Shown here piece after piece: positions 58,801-64,000 of a stretch of 64,000 nt of DNA (within the stretch, counting starts at the first letter, position 1; every line of letters starts with the position of its first letter). The notes under the pieces are model-generated. The model searched no databases. It had not been told where the DNA came from and saw only the letters and a program-made list of their open reading frames with translations. The stretch covers positions 56,306,917 through 56,370,916 of the forward strand of contig CM049319.1 of assembly GCA_026874595.1 (NCBI GenBank). The letters are read 5' to 3'. This DNA is from Sipunculus nudus. Taxonomy: Eukaryota > Annelida > Sipuncula > Golfingiida > Sipunculidae. The position numbers and the translations under genes are program-made.

Positions 58801-61800
58801 TTTTATACTCAATCATATACAGAACACTGGGCTTTTCGACACGACCACCAGACAAGATCGCTATCTGTCGGACAGATTTAGCCTGATTGTTAAGGGGTTG
58901 GTCTCTCTTTTAGTCGCTCTTGGCGCTACGTACAAAGTTCAGTCTGGTGGGTGGGATCTAAACGATTATAACACTATCCAACAATTCAGATCTGTAACAC
59001 ATCTATCGGTGTATAGCTATGCAATCACCTGTTAAAAGTTCCCCAACATTCAACCTCGAGTCTTATTCGACCTTCAATGGTGGAGTATTTACTATAAATT
59101 TCATGTTCGGTTTTAACAGAGTTCAATTTAATTTAAAGGTTTACAAAGAAAATCTAACCTAAACAATAATAAAAAAGTTAAGGATTGAAAAACATAAAGA
59201 CATACATTAACACAATGACACATGCATGCACCTTCTGATAATATTTTTTCTGTAGTTAGCAAATGTGACCTGTTCAAAAATAAAGATTAAAATTACAGAC
59301 TAGCTAGAGCACACATATGTTTGCATATCTTCTGCACCATATGGGTCTGAACCCCATAACCGATCTGAATTCAGGTCAAGCAAACGTATTCCAAATCTCA
59401 TTATATTATCATATAACACAAACTTTACCTATAAAAATATTAATATAGATTTTACATAAACTGAACTAAATATTTTTATTATTCCCCAAAACACATGGAG
59501 TTGTGCGCTTTGTTCCAGAACTATTGGCATATCTATGAGCACTGTCCATACGGCAGTGACGTCACACACAGGAAAATACCCTGTGACTCAATACTCCGGA
59601 TCTTATCAAAAGCTTAGTAGGCTATATCTGTCACTATCAGCCCCAAATTTTAGGGAAGAAAAAAAAAAAACATGTATTGCAAGATTTAAGTCATTTCTAA
59701 ATTTTGTCTGTGACGTCACACTTTGCATCAGCCTATCACATTGTCTGTGACGTCACTTTTTGCATCAGCCTATCACGTCAGGACCCAATCTGGATGAAAT
59801 GCTCAATGCACAAAACACGACTGCGAGCTACGTACTATATAGGTTTACTTAACCTGAAGATGGGTAGACCCATTTACCGATCCCCAATGTTTTAGAATCA
59901 ACTTTTGAAATGGTGAGATGGGTTCGAACCCATCTTAAGATGGGTCAAGCTCATTTATCGTTCCAATATTTCATGGGAATATTTTTCAACTTTTATCTGC
60001 TGGTATTTGTATACTGATATTAATAATAGGTATACATTTATATATTATCAATATATTAAATAATACTCTATATAATATACATGTACTTATATATAGTATG
60101 TAATTTATTATATCAATAGGAAAAACAGACATTTTAAAATGTTTGAATTTATTAAAACATTCAAGTTTTTACATTGATCGGATATCAGGTCAGAACCACT
60201 GATGGCTCGTGACATATATGTTGGAGCCTGTCTGCGGATCTGGCCCATCTGCCGATCGGCTTGGTCCATATGAGGATCCGTTATTGGGCTGCCCATCTGC
60301 AGATGGGCAGCCCAATAACGGATTTGATACCATGCACTTTCTGGCCCGTCTGCAGATGGGCTTGGCCCAATAACCGATTTTAGTTTTTATTAGTTTTACG
60401 TTATTTTTTTATTATCTTGATGACATTTGTACTCAGACAAACATTTCTCAGAACTTAAATGGATTTGCCTGCTCCTGGGGTGTCCAACACATTTGTTTTT
60501 TACCTCTAAAGCCAAACTCAGATAAGAGGTCAGCAAGTATTTACGGGTAGTCCCTGTTGATAGTCTGTTTTACGTCGCCAAGAACAACCACGAGAGGGAG
60601 GTGGACCATGCAGGATATCGAAAGACCTTTGCCCATGTTAGTGCTTCATTTATCATATAAGGTGTATCCGATATTAAGTTGGTGAATTGGTCATACCTAA
60701 ATGCGTTTACCCTTAAGTGTCATTATAGTATTAGTGACAACCAAATTAACTAGAAAGCACTCACAGAGCACATGCCTGCGCCAGCGCCTGTGTACGTACC
60801 AATGAAAGTACACTCAGTTATATGGCATGAAATAGTATATGGCCTTTTAGACAAAAAAGGTACAATCCTATCAAAATAGTGTGCCATTTAAACCACCGTA
60901 TTATCATAATTTATTCAATTTATATAAAATAGATTTATTTTACATATGTTTATTTTTCCTAATCCAAACACGGTCTATAAATAAGTTTGGAATAGTTCCT
61001 AGTAAGCTGAGCTAATATTTTATTCGATAACAGTATCCCACACAGGCCGAAATTATTAATATGCAAGTATTAACTACGAATTTTGGTAGTTTTATCGTAA
61101 AAAATTATCTCTTCATTATTTATCTTCTGAGTATAAAGTATAATTATATTTATCCAAAATGGTTTATAAGGAGTCTTGTCACAATTTGAAATTTTTATTT
61201 ATATTTATATTTTATGTATTAAAACATATTTATATATTAAACATCGTGATGATTGCTTGTTTCAGAGATCTATTTATTTATCAGTTGTATCTAATAAATT
61301 GTTATATATTGAAAAATAAAAATAAACTTTACTATGTTACTGTGAAAGATATGCAAAACATAACCCTATCGTTTTGTTTAAATTTATTTTGTTGCGTTTT
61401 TGCCCTGGCCTTTGCAAAGACAATCCTCTCCGGCAATGACTCGTGCAGCCAAAACAACATTTAACTTGGAATCATCTCTGTGATAACCTGAAAAAAAGAG
61501 TAATGTCCGACTTCCCTGCTGCTCTAATCATCAGGACGCCAACAATTCTGTACGAATGCTGAGTAGAGAGTTTATCTATAAGACACTTCTCCAAAAGAAA
61601 CTGTATCAAGATGTGTTATTGTGGTAAAAGTGCACGATTGTGATTGACTCTGAGATCAAATGACTCATGAGAGAGTGTTTGATATACATATATTACACTA
61701 TTCTATTGTCAAAATGTATGTGGTAACCTTGATATATATGTGGATATTAAAAATGAATATGAGAAACTGATTTGTACCACATATAATTTCTCTTTAGTAA

Positions 61801-62430
61801 ATTGTATGTACCGTGGAAGTCGCATCTATGTGGTAATGTAAATGAGATTTTTTCGCAACAGCTGTAATTACTCTTTGGTAAAAAGTGAATCTCATTAAAC
61901 TCTATGTAATTATGATGATAAAATTATTGATGTAAGGCTGTGATTGTGCTTTATGTTTCAATTAACACATTAAGTTCTGAGAAATGTTTGTCTGAATACA
62001 AAAGTCATCAAGATAATAAAATATTAACGTATTACTAACAAAAACTAAAATCAGTTATTGGGCCAAGCCCATCTGTAGATGGGCAGCCAAATAATGGATC
62101 CTCATATGGACCAAGTCCATCTGCATGCAGATGGGCCAGATCCGCAAACGGGCTCCAACATATACACTACATGGAGGCCGTGCGTGTGCATTACTTGTCA
62201 GCATGAGGGTGCTAGACCCCAGCAGGGGGTCAGTCGGCCATATGCTGAGACAGTGCTGCAGGCCTTGACCAGATGATTACGTTACCTAGACCGGCTTGCA
62301 GACTGGCGGATACTTCAGACAAATGTGATGTATTACACAGTGTACAACGGCGAAATTATGTCCAGCCCTTTCTGAAAAAAAGTCTCCAACTTAAAACATA
62401 ACATAGGTTAATAAATTATTAATATAAATG
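58801..62430 (+). repeat. Module X, copy X3, split by a transposon
   Basis: It carries both optional segments: AAACATAAAGACATACAT (59189) as in X2, and TCTATGAGCACTGTCCATA (59532) as in X1. It is thus the most complete copy. Three TGACGTCA sites lie at 59558-59565, 59711-59718 and 59748-59755; the last two come from a local 37-base duplication. The module breaks at GACATATA (60211-60218), resumes at 62161 as TATACACTACATGG, and ends near 62430. Confidence 0.85.
60219..62160. mobile_element. 1942-bp inverted-repeat DNA transposon, non-autonomous, TATA target
   Basis: The left end TGTTGGAGCCTGTCTGCGGA and the right end on the other strand, TGTTGGAGCCCGTTTGCGGA, start inverted repeats of about 200-250 bases (60219-60463 and 61967-62160). 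These are rich in CCCATCTGCAGATGGGC palindromes and CAATAACCGATT modules. It is flanked by TATA at 60215-60218 and 62161-62164. Empty sites survive in X2 (47941-47944) and X1 (45936-45939). Because TATA is palindromic, the duplication could be TA or TATA. The frame at 61159-61464 is low-complexity and not a transposase. Confidence 0.88.
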
Positions 62431-62449
62431 TATAAATCTCGACCATTTC

Positions 62450-63072
62450 TTAACTTTCATTATATCTCTCTCTCTATCCTATCCCCTTCCTCTCTTTCAT
62501 CTATCTCTCGTTTACGTTCCTTCCTTTCTTAATTTGATCCTATTTATATAGATCTCTTTCCTGTTTCTTCCTCCTTTCATTCTATATCTCTTTTTCTGCC
62601 CGTTCCTCTCTTTCAGTTTATCTCTCTATCCTGCATCCCCTGCCTCTCTTTTCTTCTATTTCTCTCTGTATCCGGTTGCCAAGCTTCCTTTCTTTTATAT
62701 ATTATCTATCTCTCTACCTCGCCCCCTTCCTCTCATTCATTGTCTCTCTGCCTCTCTGTCTCTGTCTCTCTGTCTCTCTCTCTCTCGTCACTGTCTTTCA
62801 TTCTAGATCTCGCTCGTCCCCTTTCTCACTTTCATTCTCGCTCCCTCTTTTTTCGTCCCCTTCCTCTCTTTCATTCTCTCTCAGTTTTCCGTCCCCTCCT
62901 CTCTTACATTTTATCTCTCTCTCTCAATTACTTTCTCTCTATCCCCTTCCCTTCCTTTCTTACATTCTCTCTTTCCTTTTCATTTCCCCTCTTCCATGCC
63001 ATCTCTCTCGTCCCCTTTATTCATTCATTGTATCCCTCCTTGTGTCCTCACTTCCCCCTCTTTCAGCCTTTT

Positions 63073-63109
<37 letters not shown>

Positions 63110-63309
63110 ATCTCTCTCTCTCTCTACCCTCACTTTCCCTTTCTTTCAGTCTTTTTTTCTCTCTGTGTGCCCTTAATTCACCTCTCTTTCAGTCATTCTC
63201 TCCATCATGTCCCCTTCCTGGCTTTCATTCATTCATTCTCTCTCCCTGTATCCTCACTTCTCCCTCTTTCAGTCTCTCTCTCCCTGTATTCTCACTTCCC
63301 CCTCATTCC

Positions 63310-63349
<40 letters not shown>

Positions 63350-63538
63350 ATTCAGTCTGTCTCTGTATCCTAACTTCCCTCTCTCTCTCCCCCTCACTTC
63401 CCCCTTTTTCAGTCTTTATCTCTCTCTCTCTGTACCCTAACTTCCCCTCTCTTTCAGTCTTTCTCTCTATCATGTCCTCTTTCTGGTTTTCATTCATTCA
63501 TTATCTCTGCCTGTGTCCTCACGTCCCATTCTTTCAGT

Positions 63539-63606
<68 letters not shown>

Positions 63607-63743
63607 CCCTAAATTCCCCTCTCTTTCAGTCTTTCTCTCTATCCTGTCCCCTTCCTGGCTTTCATTCATTCATTCTCTCTCCCTGTATCCTCACTTCTCC
63701 CTCTTTCAGTCTCTCTCTCCCTGTATTCTCACTCCCCCCTCAT

Positions 63744-63780
<37 letters not shown>

Positions 63781-64000
63781 ATTCAGTCTCTCTCTGTATC
63801 CTAACTTCCCTCTCACTCTCTCTCTCCCCCCTTCCCCCCTTTTTCAGTCTTTATCTCTCTCTCTCTCTGTACCCTATAACTTCCCCTCTCTTTCAGTCTT
63901 TCTCTCTATCATGTCCTCCTCCTGGCTTTCATTCATTCAATTTCCCTCTTTCAGTCTTTCTCTCCCTGTATCCTAATTTCCCCTCTTTCAATCTTTCGCT
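62450..64000 (+). repeat. CT-rich tract at right window edge
   Basis: Polypyrimidine DNA running off the window. A pure (CT)n run lies at about 63544-63602. A roughly 480-base higher-order repeat is visible: the CTTCCTGGCTTTCATTCATT to CTCTCTCCCTGTATCCTCA block at 63207-63260 recurs at 63650-63700, and related blocks occur at 63480 and 63920. All frames through it are artefacts. Confidence 0.85.

Noticed and set aside
61159-61464. 101-residue frame inside the 60219-62160 transposon as a transposase
   Set aside because: It is a low-complexity hydrophobic AT-rich translation without DDE or helix-turn-helix features, and too short.

Overview
The window is eukaryotic, AT-rich, intron-containing and dominated by transposable elements and simple repeats. 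It very probably comes from a lophotrochozoan, most likely a mollusc and perhaps a bivalve. The grounds are a 181-residue linker histone H1 of molluscan style (winged helix followed by a long K/A/P tail), a Tx1/L1-like LINE, and dispersed repeats of a kind I associate with bivalve genomes. The species cannot be named from the sequence alone. Only three intact genes are well supported.

Layout. 1-8.4 kb is non-coding and holds a 2.9 kb inverted-repeat element (2827-5750) with another dispersed repeat nested inside, and a hAT-like element (7266-8344) that itself contains a smaller inverted-repeat element. 8.44-12.6 kb is a decayed LINE whose endonuclease, reverse transcriptase and C-terminal zinc-knuckle regions are recognisable but broken by stops and frameshifts. 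12.6-25.9 kb has no recognisable gene. It contains a 1.1 kb direct duplication (14.18-15.28 and 15.84-16.93 kb), each copy carrying a MITE, and several diverged tandem repeats.

25.9-32.1 kb (minus strand) is a three-coding-exon ANAPC10/APC10 gene encoding the DOC-domain subunit of the anaphase-promoting complex. Its 4.56 kb intron carries a dispersed element, a 2.03 kb hAT element with a perfect 8-bp target duplication, and a 44-unit, 25-bp minisatellite. The other intron carries a tRNA-derived SINE and a 62-bp tandem repeat. 32.1-39.1 kb holds two more MITE copies, a mini-Helitron, a long foldback hairpin and a TACCCGGGTATA-palindrome element.

39.1-64 kb is a large tandem array. Two roughly 10 kb units each carry one replication-dependent histone H1 gene on the minus strand (41300-41845 and 51283-51828), complete with H1-box-like motif, TATA box and 3' histone stem-loop. 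They are separated by kilobases of CT-rich polypyrimidine DNA and by three copies of a shared module (X1-X3). X3 is split by a 1942-bp inverted-repeat transposon whose empty site survives in X1 and X2. No core histone genes are seen, so this looks like a solitary H1 cluster that probably continues past the right edge.
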